Shown one piece after another: positions 42,106 through 56,200 of a stretch of DNA of 64,000 bases (the first letter of the stretch is position 1; the number at the start of each line of letters is the position of its first letter). Source of the stretch: Acorus gramineus (taxonomy: Eukaryota; Streptophyta; Magnoliopsida; Acorales; Acoraceae). Position numbers and translations under genes: made by a program. The notes beneath the pieces are model-generated. The model saw nothing but the letters and a program-made list of their open reading frames with translations. It did no database searches and had not been told where the DNA came from. Where the stretch lies: positions 2,010,845-2,074,844 of the forward strand of contig JAUJYN010000029.1 in NCBI GenBank assembly GCA_030737835.1, read 5' to 3'.

Positions 42106-44360
42106 ATGACTTTTAGTAACATGAGGTACTGGCTTATTTATGATTCCTTCATTTTTTTCAATGTTGTGTTTTTCTTAGATTGTGATTTTCAGCTAGATTT
42201 GTATCACACTTATGTTCCTAATGTTTTCAGAAACCATATTTTATTATCCATACTTGACATTGATGATTATTTGTTTAAGTTTGGCAAAAGATGTTTCATT
42301 ATGTTTAAGAATACATCTCTTATTGGTTCTGGTATTTTGTTTGATGACTTATGCAAGATTAATCGTGATAATGTGTTTGCTGAAACCCTTTTAATCATGC
42401 ATCCTTATGTTGGAACTCAATATGGGTAAATGAATGAAAATTCCTTTGACTTGTGGCATAAATGTTTCGAACATTTTTTCAGACATATTAGAAAGATTAA
42501 TGAGATATGGGATGCTCTCAACTCTAGACTTTTCTGATCTAGGTGTATATGTGAATCGTATTAAAGGAAAACAAGCCAAATGCATCAAGAATGATGCCAC
42601 AATAAGTATAGAGCTTCTTGAGATTATCCATATAGATATTTATGGACCAATCTTCATTTTGTGTTTTAGTGGAAAAAAGTATTTTATTCTCATTATATTT
42701 TTTAAATTCTTAGAAAAATGATATAATTATGGTTAGAAGTATGTTGAGTAATTCCAGTTTACCGATAATGTTGTGGATGAAAGCCCTTCCACATGAAAAC
42801 AAATTGGACTTTAGAATGATTAGTGGTTACTTTATTAGTTACCTAGAGAAGTTAAAAGGGTATAGGTTTTACTATCCTGACTATAGTACAAAAATTATTG
42901 AAACCAGCACTGCTAGATTCCTTGAGAATGGTGAGACTAGTAGGAGTGTTGAACAATGAAATATGGTTATTAAAGAGGTTATGTTAAATGTCTTTTAATC
43001 ATAACCTTTAAAGAAGTTGTTGTTCTCATGGTTGTTGATTAGTTCAATAACGTTAAACAACAATTGAATAAACATGCACTCCATAATGAAGTTGTCATCA
43101 ATAAATCGAATGTAGAGAAACCACAAGAAGTAGCATTAAGAAGATTGAATAATAATAAAAAAAGAGATATGCTTTTTCTAATGATTATGTGGTTTATCTA
43201 TAGGATTCTGAATGTGACAGAGAAAAGAAATGATGCAGTTTCATTTTTCACATACCATAGAATGTTTTGATTCTACTAAATGGATTACTGCCATGAATGA
43301 AGTGATGAAACCAGTAGACCAAAATGAAGTGTGAGATCTCATTGAATTGCCTAATGTATGCAATATCGAATGATATAAAGAAAGCTACACTTGTGGTCAA
43401 ATGTTTCATCAGAAAGAAGGCAATGATTACATGGAGGCTTTCTCATATGTATCCAAGAAAGACTTACTTAGGATCATTATGATATTGGTTACACATTATG
43501 TTTCGGAGTTACACTAAATGGACGTGAAAAACAATTTTTCTAAATGGGAATTTGGATGAAGATGTAAACATGGAGCAACCTGAAGGTTTTTCATTAAAGA
43601 ATAAAAAACACATGAATTGCAAGCTTAAGAAATCATTATACAGACTTATGTAAGTATCCCAATAATGATATCTAAAGTTCAACGATATCATAACATCATT
43701 CATTTTTAGGGAAAATATCGTTAGTTGATTTTTATATCTAAAGAACAATGGGAGCAAATTTATATTTTATCTGTATAGTGATGATATATTACTTGCAAGC
43801 AGCGATTCAATATAAAGAAATGTTCATCTGGCGATATTCATATTATGAATTGGAATATAAGCAATGGAAGGAATTCATTATACTTTGGCCTTAAGAAGTC
43901 TAATATATGCTCACATCTAGGAGATACCTGAAAGTGATTGGTTATTCTGATTCAGATTTAATGGTTGTTCCGATAGTAGAAATAAAATCTTGGCTACATG
44001 TTCTACTAGTATGAGGGACTATTATGAAAAATACAAAGTTATATGTAATTTCTTTGTTTATTGTTAAGGTTCGTGGCATGCTTTGAGGCCACAATTAATA
44101 GTTTATGGTTGCAAAATTTTATCTCAAGATTTGGAGTTGTCGACTCTAAAATCAAATCGTTGAGAATTTATACTGCAACTGTCTTCTTATTTTTTTTCAA
44201 GAATGACAAGTATTATAATGACGCCAAGCTTATGGAGCTAAAATACTTGTTTATAAAGAATGAAATTTATAAACAATGAGTGTCGATAGAAAATCTCTTA
44301 AAGCTCATAATTATTGATCCATTAATCAAGGGTCTTATGCACAACCCATAAAGTGTATCT
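42106..44360 (+). pseudogene. Degenerate Copia pol (integrase, RT, RNase H)
   Basis: Plus-strand fragments in proper Copia order: pre-integrase at 42106-42429 (LIGSGILFDDLCKINRDNVF), integrase start at 42434-42721 (SDLGVYVNRIKGKQAKC, then IHIDIYGP), integrase C-terminal part at 42729-42959 (MVRSMLSNSSLPIMLWMKAL, ISGYFISYLEKLKGYRFY), RT at about 43260-43800 (KWITAMNEVMKPVDQNEV, DLIELPNV) and RNase H at about 44060-44350 (ACFEATINSLWLQNFISRFG, then KLMELKYLFIKNEI, ending IIDPLIKGLM). Many stops, frameshifts and deletions separate the pieces. The type resembles plant TNT1/Tork elements. Confidence 0.88.
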
Positions 44361-44837
44361 TTTATGTTTATATGGATCTCATGATTGTTTGTTCTATCAA
44401 CATTTAGAGATCTCATTATAGTATGTTTCTGATGTTTCTATTTTCCATTATGGCGTACACATTATGTGATTGGATGAATAATAGGAACAGTCTTGACAAG
44501 ACATTATGGGACCCGATGGACTGAAAGATATTAGTCCATATTCCTCATTTATGAGTCATGTTAGACGGGTTATTAGTGTTGTAGTACATGAAAGGGAATG
44601 TGTCGTATTAATTAACACACGACCGCCATGACTCACATTGATAGACTGTTTAATTATCACATTATGATGGTGACCAATTAAGGATGATGGGGATTGTATG
44701 TTTTCAAACGGCTAGCCATAACAATTGTTTTCTTTTGATAAACCCACGAGAGTCATTTTCAAAATAAAATTTTTGTTTTTTAACTTAAATGATTACTCGA
44801 TTTTGAAAATATATTTCATGTGGGTCAAGTGAGAGAA

Positions 44838-45322
44838 TGTTAAAGTATAACTTAAAGTGGCCCACATAAAGAGATCCCATGTGTAATATTTTGAATTCCA
44901 AATATTGGGTTTACCACTTATGAATATCCTCATCTAAATTTGGTCAAAGAAGAGATAATTCTATATCCTAACAAACTTCTTGATGGGGATTATAACTTAT
45001 TTCGGGGATTGGATTGGGTCCTCTCTCCACCTTATAAATAGAGCACATATCCCATTAATTGTGAATTAATTAAGGAGCATGTATAAAAGGTGCTAAAGTC
45101 AGGAGAGAGAAACCATATTCCATAATTGAAGACTCAAGAATCAAGAGGCATCATCAATGGAGCCATGTATGTTCTTATATAATTTATGATTGTGAAGATC
45201 ATGAAAGTTTAAGATCTAAGACATCATGAAATAGTTTAATGCTTACACTACCAAGTCAGAAACCAAGTTTACTCTTGTATGGCAGAAATGTTGTGATCAT
45301 TAATCGATTGCGATGATACCTA
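44838..45322 (+). mobile_element. Copia 3' LTR, split by LTR D
   Basis: A purine-rich tract AAGTGAGAGAA at 44827-44837 precedes TGTTAAAGTATAACTT, the expected polypurine tract and LTR start after Copia pol. The LTR continues to 45322, is interrupted by LTR D, and probably ends ...GGCATAACA at about 47786. A TATAAATAG promoter-like box lies at about 45034. It differs from the LTR at 37678, so the two Copia remnants are separate elements. Confidence 0.62.
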
Positions 45323-47767
45323 TGTAACGCCCCCGGATCCACGGCCCCGTTTTGAAGCGTGAAATCCGGTTGCGTTAACTAAATTCCTCGAATCTCAGAG
45401 TTCTATATATATATATTTTTTTTTTCATCAAGAGAACATAAGAATACATCACCATAATTATACATATATTGTCAAGGCCAAAATCCAACACAAATTCAAT
45501 ATACATCGGGAACAACTGAATTTAATATCCACGCCATCATACATATGGGTCCTCTACATGCCAAAGAAATGACCAACACCTTTTACACAAGTCTAGTGCT
45601 TTGGAAATAAAATACGAGCTTCAACTCCAACGCCTTAACGAGATCGACAGCCACCAACAGCTAATCTGAAAGGTTGGGAAGAGAGAGGGATGAGCTACCA
45701 CATGCTCAGTGAATGGACACAAGTGTCCCAATAATATATTATACTTCAAAATAATCAGTTTAAAAGTGTATATGGAACAATTGTTGTAATATAAAGCAAA
45801 GCTTATAATAAAGAAGCCCTTTAAAACATTCAAGGATATAATAACATTTCTCTTTCGAAAAAAATGTGATGTCATAAAAATCTTCTCATGATTTCAAACT
45901 ACATGATGTGTATGAATGCAACAGACACGCATGCCCGCTTTCCACGACACCTAGCCGCAGAGATTTCACTTTGGAAATCGGGCCACGTAGACATAGCCAC
46001 CTAGACTTGGGTCAAATTTAGACCGCAGCCACCTAGACTGAGCCACCTAGACGATTTGATGCATGCACAATCAAAACTACTTCTTTCAAGTATACAGCAT
46101 GCGACAATTTTCATAAATCTCATAATTTCCAATGCATACAATATATCCAAAATATCAACCTATATGATGATAACATGCTCATATGGTTCATACAAGATAG
46201 ATTTCATAATCATAAAATAACATGATGCTTTTCAAATAATATAGAGACATCCACTCACCTCCAGTCCACGCAATACAAACCGATGCACGTGCATGAACAC
46301 TACACACTCGCACGTGGATAACCTAGCATAACAATTATGCAATCAATAAATAAGAAAATCATTCAATCATGACAAACAACTGACAAACAACTTACAACAA
46401 CACTCGGCCCAATAATCCCAAGAGCCCGTACCAAATAGACCTACAAATCCGCAACTCACCTTAAAGGCCTAACAAAAATCCCAACTCCAAATAAATATTA
46501 AAGTGTTCATATCTCACAATGATCCGATAATCAATATCCATTTATTTCATAAGGCTCACATAATCGATCAATCCTCGAATAAAATATTTAGACAAATAAT
46601 CCACTACAACTCCAATGATCCAAATAACTCAATCCAATCAATTTACATCCAAATAACAATAATATCCAATTAATATTCATTGATCCCACTAAACCAAATT
46701 ATCGATTTAAGATCCAATTTGAGTCACAAGATCAATAAAATCATCAAAACCCACAAATTAAATTATACTCATTAAACATCCATTTGGGATCCCTTTAATC
46801 TCTAAAATTCATCAAACTTGGTCATGAAGTTAAATATTTGAATTCTAAGAAACTGCACAGAAATCTTTGAAAAATCATAACTTTCTAACCGTACTCTAAA
46901 TCAGACGATTCAAGATTCTTCGGAAAGATCTTTTCGAAACCTATTTCTGTTTGTGAAATACAATTTTCCCAGAAACGACTCTATCATAGTCAAAAACATG
47001 ATTTAATGATCAGGTATACAATCAACCCGAAAATAACCCTTAAATCCCAAAACCAATAAATCTAGTTTGATTTTAAGAAATCCTTCGAGATCCATTGAAA
47101 TCTAATAAAAACATCATCTATTTAAAATCAATCAAACCCTAACCCTAATCCATCAACCTTCTTCCCCAAATAATCGATTGACACAATCATCTCCTAACCA
47201 AAAATAAATTGAAACACTAAACAATAAAAATCAATAGAGAAAGATTTATCACCTTGTGGTGCTCGACGGGTAGAGTTAGGTCATCACCACCCTTCATGCC
47301 TCATGAGAATTCTGATGCAAACCCTAACCCAAAACATGTTATATAGGTTTTTACCAAATTACAAAACGACCCCTCAAGTATTCCAGGTTTACAACGAGGT
47401 CCTTATCCGACTTACAACAAGATCCCTGTATGATTTACAGACAAGTCCCTGAAGGCTATAAAAAGGTTTTCTGGATTCGCAACCAGATCCCTAGGCTCAA
47501 TAACTTAACACAAAATCCTAAAAACCTAATTTCCTGAACTCCGAATCTCACTAAATTTCAACCAAAATATCTTGAGACTATAAAAATCTCCAGAAAAATA
47601 TAAAATAAATATTTCAACATCAATTTATAATTTTTATAATTATAAATTAAATTGGACCCATTTGGGCCTACCGCCAAATAAAAAAAATGAAATAATTAAA
47701 TTTCAATTAAAATTTTCATTATATATTTAAAATAAATATATAAGGCTAAAAATACAGAGACGTTACA
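45323..47767 (-). mobile_element. Solo LTR (D) inside the Copia 3' LTR
   Basis: Starts TGTAACGCCCCCGGATCC and ends AGAGACGTTACA, with a perfect 5-bp duplication ACCTA at 45318-45322 and 47768-47772. It is 2,445 bp with no protein domains. It carries the inverted form of the conserved block near 45690-45720 (GAGCTACCACATGCTCAGTGAATGG). Orientation is relative to the other LTRs. The sequence is AT-rich and lacks the GC core of F1, F2 and C. Confidence 0.88.
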
Positions 47768-47786
47768 ACCTATGTTTGGCATAACA

Positions 47787-50196
47787 ATGTAAATATGAAA
47801 TTTTGATTCAATGAATTAACTAATTTTTTTTTAAAAAAAAGAATAGAAACGTTCAGTTAAACATTTTGAAGGAGTATAGATATTGCATTTTGAGTATGAA
47901 AATGCATGTATAGATGTCATGCAATACTTTGTACAAACAAATGAAGATCAACTTTTTTTTGTCAAAGTTGAAAGAAGAATCATATATTTCAATAGACGAT
48001 AATGAATGTGCAAATAAGCTCAACATTTCACATGTTAAACAATTTATGAGGCATATCCGGTGGTTTGTGGTTTCTGCTTTGACATTTTCTCATTTCTCTT
48101 TGCAGGGTTAAGATAATTTCTCTTTTGTCTTCCTTTCTTCAGCTTCATATTTTTTTACTCTTCAATTTATATATAAAGGGGTCGAATACTTTAGTTAAGG
48201 TATATAATAAATGCGTCAATATTACTTTACCGTGAACTGTTGTCATTTCTTTGAATATGATTTTATTACACATAATCTTTATCAAATTAATATATCACAC
48301 TTTATTCGTCTCATCCCCATTTTCTGTGTATATTGTTTGTATGTCTCTTTAATAGAGCAACTTCTTGCTTGGCTAAAAAAATCTGATTATATTATGGCTT
48401 GATTGTGATATTTTATCGTTATTTGAAGAACAAATCAAACTTAGTTGTTAGCATCTCCTATGAAAAACTCGGTATGACTGTATTACCTTGCATAACAAGG
48501 TGTCACACATGTTGCTCTCAATATTGTATGTGAATATCATATATGTTATTCTTTCATCAGATGTCATATTTTATATATTATTTGTTTTATCCTTTATTAT
48601 GGGAAACAAACACATTACTTAGCTCTGCTTAATGTTTGGAGTTGAATACAAATGTTGTTAATTCATATATTGTGTTCTATTTTATATAAAAAAAACCTCG
48701 ATGAAAAAAAGATTTTGTGGTGTGGATAATAACAAGGAATAAGGCTTTCGTTTATTTGAATCAAATAACAACCTGAATATAGAAACTATAATTTTGCATC
48801 CCAAGCTAAAAGAATTATTTTTAAGTAAAAAATTCATAATTTAAAAATTAAAATAAATATTTAATAATTAATGATTAAATATATAAAAATTGTATTTAAA
48901 ATTATAGCCTTATGCCTCATAATATATTAAGTCGGCCCTGGAACTACTGCCAAACTTTAAGTATTGTATGTATGCTATTTGCAAACTTTAAGTATTCTTT
49001 GTCTTTTATTTGACTATTCCAATAATTTGATTTGCTGCAACAAATACTATACATGTAGATATATATTGATTTCATGGAGAATGAGAAATGTTATACATGT
49101 TCTCTATGTAAATGTTTCATGAGAGATTTCTTCGAAAACTAGCCTTATAGTGTGTATACATTGGATTAGAAGTAGTCAAACAGGTTTTTCATTTATTGGT
49201 CATTTTGATTTTACCATCGTTATTTGATGTAGCGTATGGTATGTTCTTCCACGGATCTGATCAACCTTCATGCACAAAGGGATGTGAAATATGTAAGCTC
49301 CAACGAATCTATTGATTTTTCGCAAAGAATGCCAGAACGATGGACTTCATTGAAATTGTTGACTCATCGCAAGAAATACCATAACGATAGACTTCAATGA
49401 ATCTGTTGTTCCACCAAAGATAACAAAGACAATAGGAAAATAAACTCAATATATCATTATCTGAATTATTATTTTTATTACAAAGTTTATTTATAGATGA
49501 GAGAATCCCAACAAACTGTGATCTCTTCAAATCTCTCAAAACATCTAAAATCCTAATAACATAGAAGAAATCCTAACAAATTCATAACTAAATACAGAAA
49601 TTTATGTCCTAATGATATCATAAATAATAATTAATCCTAATTATTCATAAACCTAAAAATAAAACTGCAAATCATCCATAGTTGTCCATGTGGTGCTCAA
49701 CATTAATCGAATAGTTCATGATCGGGTTGCATCAGATCTTCCTTGAGAAAAACTCGTCCTTGAGTTTAGTTGAAGAAGTTAGTGATGTAGTCCAAGCATG
49801 TGACAACGTGTTCCATCATATTGTGATGTGTTTTTTATTTGATAAGGGTCCACCATGAGCCACTGTCACCATTCCTTTTTAAACGTTTTGATGCAAGGGC
49901 ATTGAGGCTCTTGACAGTAGACAATGTATATATACTTCATTAAATAGCTAACGAGGAATGTGTAACTCCATTTAGGACTATAAAAATGACTAAGTGTATA
50001 AACGCCCTTTATTTTTTTTTGGTGTGAAGAGAATATGCTTCTTTTAAAAAAATCATATAATTATTATACCTTAAACTAATTCTCCCAAAAAAAAGAAAGC
50101 AAGATGTGATACAAATTATAGTATTAAACCGGCCAAAAGTCCAACCCGGCCCAGGCCCAAAGTCCTTCAAATCCAGGAGAGGCCCAAGCTTTGAAG
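47787..50196. other. AT-rich stretch, nothing firmly recognised
   Basis: Only short frames of low-complexity composition. A segment near 49730-49770 (GATCTTCCTTGAGAAAAACTCG) could be residual retroelement DNA, but I cannot place it. No gene or clear element boundary seen. Confidence 0.35.
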
Positions 50197-50436
50197 CTAC
50201 ACTCAGTTTTGTTCTCAGTCAAAAACTCAATCCTATGCAAATTCAGATAAGCATATACCTCACTAAATGTTTTCTTACACTTACTAAAAATAGGTTCATT
50301 CAACTCGAAATGGAACGATATGCACTTTTTATTGAATCATATACCTCATTAGATGATGTTTACTATTTTTAAAAAATTTAAAACATGTGAGATCTGAGTT
50401 TTGGTTGGTGAATATAAATGAGTGTATCATTTTCCA
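50197..50436 (+). mobile_element. MITE-like element copy 2
   Basis: Begins CTACACTCAGTTTTGTTCTC and ends near AATGAGTGTATCATTTTCC, so TACACTCA is inverted at the two ends. It aligns with the minus-strand reading of 12615-12889 over most of its length. The following bases to about 50600 (AGTGCTGTTGCACTC, then TAGTCCTATATATCT) match a segment near 62400-62450, suggesting a second, adjacent family member. Confidence 0.62.
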
Positions 50437-51128
50437 TTCTTTTTTAGTGCTGTTGCACTCAATTATTTTTATAATTCTAAATGTAGTCCTATATATCTTA
50501 ATAATCCCTTCTAATTCATTGTAACAAGATATATACTATTTTAAATATTTTTTACATTTTCTATAAATGATATCATTCATTTTTTTACAAAAAGTGCATA
50601 CATTGCGATAAGTGATTTTTAAAAGAAAATGAAAAAAATGTGCGATTTGTTTTTCCGCCCTAACATTTTCCAAATTTTTTGTGCCCCAGTGGAACTCAGG
50701 CCCGATCACCTCCATCCCGAGGTAAGCCCAGCCCGGCCCATTGGAATGATGCTTTAAAACAAGAAGCAACAATGAATTTCTAAGTGGCATTTACATATCC
50801 AGCGTCTAATAGACAATATTTTCAGGGAGCATGAACAATTGTTTCAGAAATCTATTGCTCTTAATAAAGGTACCACTAATCAGACATGCATGCATTTACT
50901 TTCTGGATCCATAAACAAATTTTCACTTGTAATCCCAACTACATTTTATATTTGAATGAAATTTGGAACAATTCATTAAGAGAAAAGTATCCCTTAAAGC
51001 CAACAACAGCCCACGAAATACACTTGAACCCCGTTCTTTTCAATTACAACCATAATTCTTGAAGGTGAGTCTTCCCCTAAAAGCACTCACTATGAGCTAA
51101 GGTTTGTCATAATGGCAATGTTTACTTT
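50437..51128. other. Probable further MITE-like DNA, otherwise nothing
   Basis: AT-rich sequence with a GGCCCA/CCCGGCCC patch at about 50695-50745, echoing one at 50130-50180 on the other side of copy 2. This may be one older GGCCC-rich element split by the MITE insertion. No gene. Confidence 0.35.
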
Positions 51129-51590
51129 TCATGATGCATTCATTTCAAGCAAAATCATATCCCCCAACACACCACACGGCGGACAAGCCCTTGGAACATC
51201 GCAACATTGCTTCGATCTCCTTTTTAACTTCTTTTTCAGAACCATCTCCACAGGTCTTCGAGGTAGCCAAGAGCTATTGAAAGAAGATGTGCTCTTAGTT
51301 TTCCTTATTCGCTCCACAAAGAGCACAGACACTATCTTTGGCGTTTCCGTCCACCCATTTCATGCAGATTGAAATATGGACCTTGTCTTGGGTTAACACA
51401 CTTAACCACCACATGAAGCATTTAATTTTTAGAAGAAAGCATACTCCCCAGATTTGGTTGACAAAGTGGCTGGCTTGAAGATCACGGGATGGATTTCCAT
51501 TATGCCGCACCTTGAAAATAAAATCACCAGAAAAACTGCCTTGATCTTTCAACAAGCATATCCACCTACAAAAGAGTGTCATTCATCACA
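51129..51590 (-). mobile_element. LINE RT zinc-binding tail fragment
   Basis: The minus strand reads IWGVCFLLKIKCFMWWLSVL, then TQDKVHISICMKWV and CALCGANKENKEHIFF, matching the plant zf-RVT order (W-x-x-P-K-I-x-F-x-W-R-L, then CPLC and EHLF). The frame then stops and shifts. No poly-A or duplication was recognised. Confidence 0.75.
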
Positions 51591-52080
51591 TCTCCTACAA
51601 TCTATAAATAATATGAAAACATAATTACTTTGCTGAAACGAAGGAATAAAATAGCATCGATACAACTATGGCTGAAAAGTCTTGTTCTATTTTTCTTTTC
51701 CTTTAGTGTTTATATAAAATTCAAATAAGCATTCTTATATTACTTGATCAAATAGGATGTGGACTTTCAGATATAATCCAAATATAAAAAGCATATGCAC
51801 TTGGTTTAGACTTTAGAATTACAAAACAAGAAAATATTGTGTAGAATGCAAAGTGAAGAGCAAGGAAGCGCACCACAGTTCTAGTACATGTTGTCCAGCC
51901 TCCAACTCTGCAAATACCGACCAAAACACATTTAATATAGCAGAGCTAATTTGATTGCTTCTTTCTCTGCTATTAAATCACAAATCTCCACTAAAGACAC
52001 AATTTTGAGGGGGGGGGGGGGGGGGGGGGAAGAAAGATAATCCAGAATTACTATATATCAGGCAAATGTCTCCCATCCAT
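51591..52080. other. Non-coding stretch with a G19 run
   Basis: AT-rich sequence containing nineteen consecutive G at 52011-52029. The run may be a length-variable or assembly-sensitive site. No gene seen. Confidence 0.5.
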
Positions 52081-52152
52081 TCATCGCAAGACTGGGAAAT
52101 CTTGTAGAAATGCTCGTTCATGTTCACTACACAGATTAAGCACATCACCCAG
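52081..52152 (-). CDS. Unidentified terminal exon
   Basis: After an acceptor TTTTTCCAG the minus strand reads LGDVLNLCSEHERAFLQDFP then VLR and a TGA at 52081-52083. The composition is strongly protein-like and the exon follows naturally from the one at 53095-53269. I cannot name the family. Confidence 0.45.
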   Translation of the reverse strand: MGDVLNLCSEHERAFLQDFPVLR

Positions 52153-53094
52153 CTGGAAAAACAATAAAATGTGTGAAAAATATTCTAAGAAAAGAAAGAG
52201 CATATCATTGTAATATTGTTCTCTAAATTCATCATCATTCAACATAGAAACCAAACAAATGTCCTCATATAAACTCCATCAATCCCTATAACATAGTAAC
52301 ATACACAGCCAAGATACTTTTAAATCATTATTATTGTGTTCATTTTTTGTTCGTGGTAGATCTTGTGTTCAGTGCTTTCATACACAAAAAAATGTCTCTA
52401 CCCTCTATCAATGACATACGTGCCTGCTTTCTTCTCTTCTTTTTTTTTTTTGCTACTGTAGATATGAATGTGACAAAAAATGATACTTTGCAATATTTAG
52501 AAAATAAACTAGAAATGTACTTGAAACCCTTGTTAAACTTAAACAATGTGATGAGTGGTTGAAAGAAAAGGAAATACTAAAAAGTGCAGATAGATCTTAA
52601 ATATAATAGTGACTAATCATTTATAAATCCTTGCAGAATTTAATTAATTTGGAAGCACAAAGTTGTCCTGCACCACGTCACACTAGCTTGAACACAACCA
52701 AATAACTATAGCTTTATGAAGAATACAAAACAATAGAAATGCTAGTTTCCAGCAATTTATGGACATCATGTTCCAAGCATCACTATTTCAATGAAGAGGG
52801 GTTTACAAGAGACATATCAAGATTGATGCAACATACATGTATTATAACTATTTATAACACATTGTTATATCATCCCCATCCAGCTAATCGAGTACCATCT
52901 TCAACCCATCTCACATTTACTGTTATGAAAAAAAATTAAAAAATTCAAGAACCTCCCTTTCACATCAACAAAAAATCTTTTAGATTCTCTGATAAAACAA
53001 AGATGCAAAATCCTTGGAAATCTTAAATTGTAAATACTGTTGCAGTTCTTGTAAGAAGCAACTGCATAGGAGCTTAACCACTTAAGACACATAC

Positions 53095-53269
53095 CAGGTC
53101 AACAATATTGGCAGGATCTAGAAATACCAAGGCATCTGTCTTTTGGAACTGATAGACTTTTTTCATTTCCAATGCTCCAAGCTTGCAATAACATCCATGC
53201 CATAAATATAAAAAAACTCATGCAAAGGCTGATTATCCAGCCTTTTTAGATTCTCCATTATGTGAACTT
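53095..53269 (-). pseudogene. Unidentified exon with a frameshift
   Basis: Bordered by acceptor TTTTTATCTAG and donor GTATGT. It reads MENLKRLDNQPLHEFFYIYG then MDVIASLEHWK, a TGA, and one base out of frame MKKVYQFQKTDALVFLDPAN then IVDL. The frameshift after EHWK suggests a decayed gene whose last exon is at 52081-52152. The host family is unknown to me. It is on the same strand as the INTS3-like gene but does not look like part of INTS3. Confidence 0.45.
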
Positions 53270-56200
53270 CTAGATAAAAAGAAATAAGATGCTATTAGAA
53301 CATGGAGACTAACCATATAAATTAGAATCCAAAACACAATAAAATGTTTTTTCTCTGGAAAAAAAACACCCAAAAACATATAAGGAAAAAGTAGACAGAA
53401 AATGGTGCATGATTAAACAATAACATCCATATGATAGAAGAACAAAAACAAGTGTTGTTTGGACACTTCAAATATTCAAAATTTTACATAAAAAAAACTT
53501 TGGACACTTCGCTTGTAACCTGTCATCTGGGGAATATCTGTAGGCACTGCAATTTGTCCGTGTTTGCTACAAATATTTGACCAAATTTTAAGCACTAATC
53601 ATATTTCACAGCATAACACGATTTTTTAGTTAGTTGTATGTTATTTTATATATTTGGCTAACCAAATTATAATTTTGTGATTATTCTTCAAGTTTTTTTT
53701 ATATTTGCCATGCTTTCTTCTGTCAAATTTTGACACCCTATAGTTGGATGTTGACACTTTGTCAATCGACACATATATGTTAGTCCAGATGTATTTGGTG
53801 TTGCTAATTCCATTGGCGAAAATGTAAATCACTTGCAAGTGATAAGTTTGTTCATCCACATCAAGGACTTTCTGGATCACACCATCTCTCATGAATGAAT
53901 AATGAATTAAAATACATAATTTTTCTCTTAGGTAGTAGCCAATATGATATCATTTATAATCATATTTAAAAGGATTTTCGACATCAAACTAGGTTTGACC
54001 TTAGAAAGATTTTGCTCCAGCGTTCTGTCTCTGAGCATTCGAATGGAATCAATTCCCATCGAGCAGAATATTCATTAGCCAAAAAAATTGTTCTGACATT
54101 TCAAATGGCTTTAAAGCGCCCAAAACTTGTTCTATCATTTCAAATGAGAGAATATGGCATTCAAATGGCCCTAAGACTTAAAAACTACGGAATTACTAGT
54201 GACGTTTCAAGTACTCGTTTGAATGGCTTCACAATAAGTTTAAATGAAATTGTTTTTTATAAAAAAAATCTTATCTAAAACCTTCAAAACAAGAGTCTTT
54301 GGGGCACATTTTTTTCAAGATTGCTATAGGCATCTTAGAGAACTTTAAAGAAATTTTGAACTTTGTGAATTTGAAAAACCTTAGTAATCTTTATCACTTC
54401 TTCAAACTATTAGATCTATATAAGGAATTATTCTATTGAAAAATTAATTTTCCAATTAGATATATTTTGAAGTGTTTGAACATGGTAGGCATCCTACCCC
54501 ATTTTATTAAAAAGAAATGAAAGCCAATTACAAAGGAAAGCAAAAACAAAGGCATAAACCCATAAAAGAGGTATCTACTAGGATCTCTGCTCAAAAAGAA
54601 CCCCATACAACTCAAATCCTCAATTACAATCTTCCCCCTCAAATATCACCCTGCTTGCACCCACACAAAAACACCCCAATCTTTGATAAACCGCACCATG
54701 CCCTCTCATATGTTCTCCACATATAATGAAGCAACCCTGAAAACTAATTGATTCTGCATAAGCCCCACCGCCCACTGAGAGTACTTAGTGACAAGTGATT
54801 TGGATGAGATCTTTGCCGGACTTGAAAAGCACTTATACTGGAAAATGATAGTGCCAAGGAATTCAAGTATACAATGAAACATATGGAAGACAAGTGAAGC
54901 AACATAGTGAGGCTTGTAGATACAAGTATGACAATACGTAGATCTTGCGTTTGTCAGTTTGTTCCCACTTCTTTATTGAATGGTTGCTCAAGAGTTTAGA
55001 CAAGTTCTTGCAGTTTTCTTTGAGGGATTTTTCACATAAAAATTATGTATTTCCAATAATTTAATTTTTTGCATATCCCAAAATTGATAAGGGTGCGTCC
55101 TAAGATTGAAAAGTCAAACATTCATAATTTTGCACATTTCAAACAACTAAATAATGCATAATCTGTTCAAAAATTGAAACAAATTTTTAGAAGGCCTATT
55201 TAGCCCCTTTAGGTCTCATAGCATGCGTGGAATGATTTCAAGTAGTTTCCAAAGCCTGTATCAGATTCAAATTTAATTCCTCATGTGCAAAAAAGCAATC
55301 CAAATTAAGGTTATATTACTTTTCCACATTTTCTGAGCCCAATAGTGAGAATGATGACGGCCTTCTGATTACTTATAAAAGTCATATATAAGAAGAGTCA
55401 ATGAGGAGAAATAAAAAATAAATTTTTTTTATGAGAACAAAAATCTTCTGTAACAGGAGATTCTTGATTTTAATGATCTGATTAATATTTTAAAGAATAA
55501 AAATAACTATTGAAGAAAGTGAAATTCCTGAAACATGAATTTAGTCAATGTCACAAGAAAGTAGATGAGAATCGACTGATCTAAATATTAATGAAAAGAT
55601 CGAATTGAGTATTAATCATATGCTTTAGATTGGTAAACCAGCACGAGATAAAAGTGAGTGAGGCTATAGCAAATACTGCAATGGAACAGCCTCTGAAACA
55701 AAAGGCCAAAAAAACTATTCCAACCAATTCCAAAAAGCCTATTTAAACCAAACTTAAATTTATCACTAAGAACAATTCTAACCAAAATTTCAACTTCCCT
55801 AATATAAATTCCCACATGACTCACTATTTTGAAAGGAATGGACACATGTTGACTAAGTGTTTTACGCACAAGAAAATCAAGAGATATTCATATCAATTTT
55901 GACTTTCACATCTCACCACATAAACAACTAAGTAAAGATATCCAATTGTAATCCAAACCTAAGGACACATGAAATACTTTTTAAGAAAAAGTGATCTATA
56001 CCAAATGAGTACAACTTCCACAAAATCTGCATTACAATAGAGAAAATCACAATTTTTTGCACATCTTGTTCGAAACATCAATAATCAGAAGATGAGAGGT
56101 TTACAAGACATGCAAATGAAGATCGATACAACTAATCAGAATATTAGCCCTTTTCATGCATGATGCATGTGACTTAGAAAAAGTAAAAGGGTTGAAGACA

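Noticed and set aside
37678..45322. One Copia element running from the LTR at 37678 to the LTR at 44838
   Set aside because: The two LTR starts differ clearly in sequence, so they belong to different elements.
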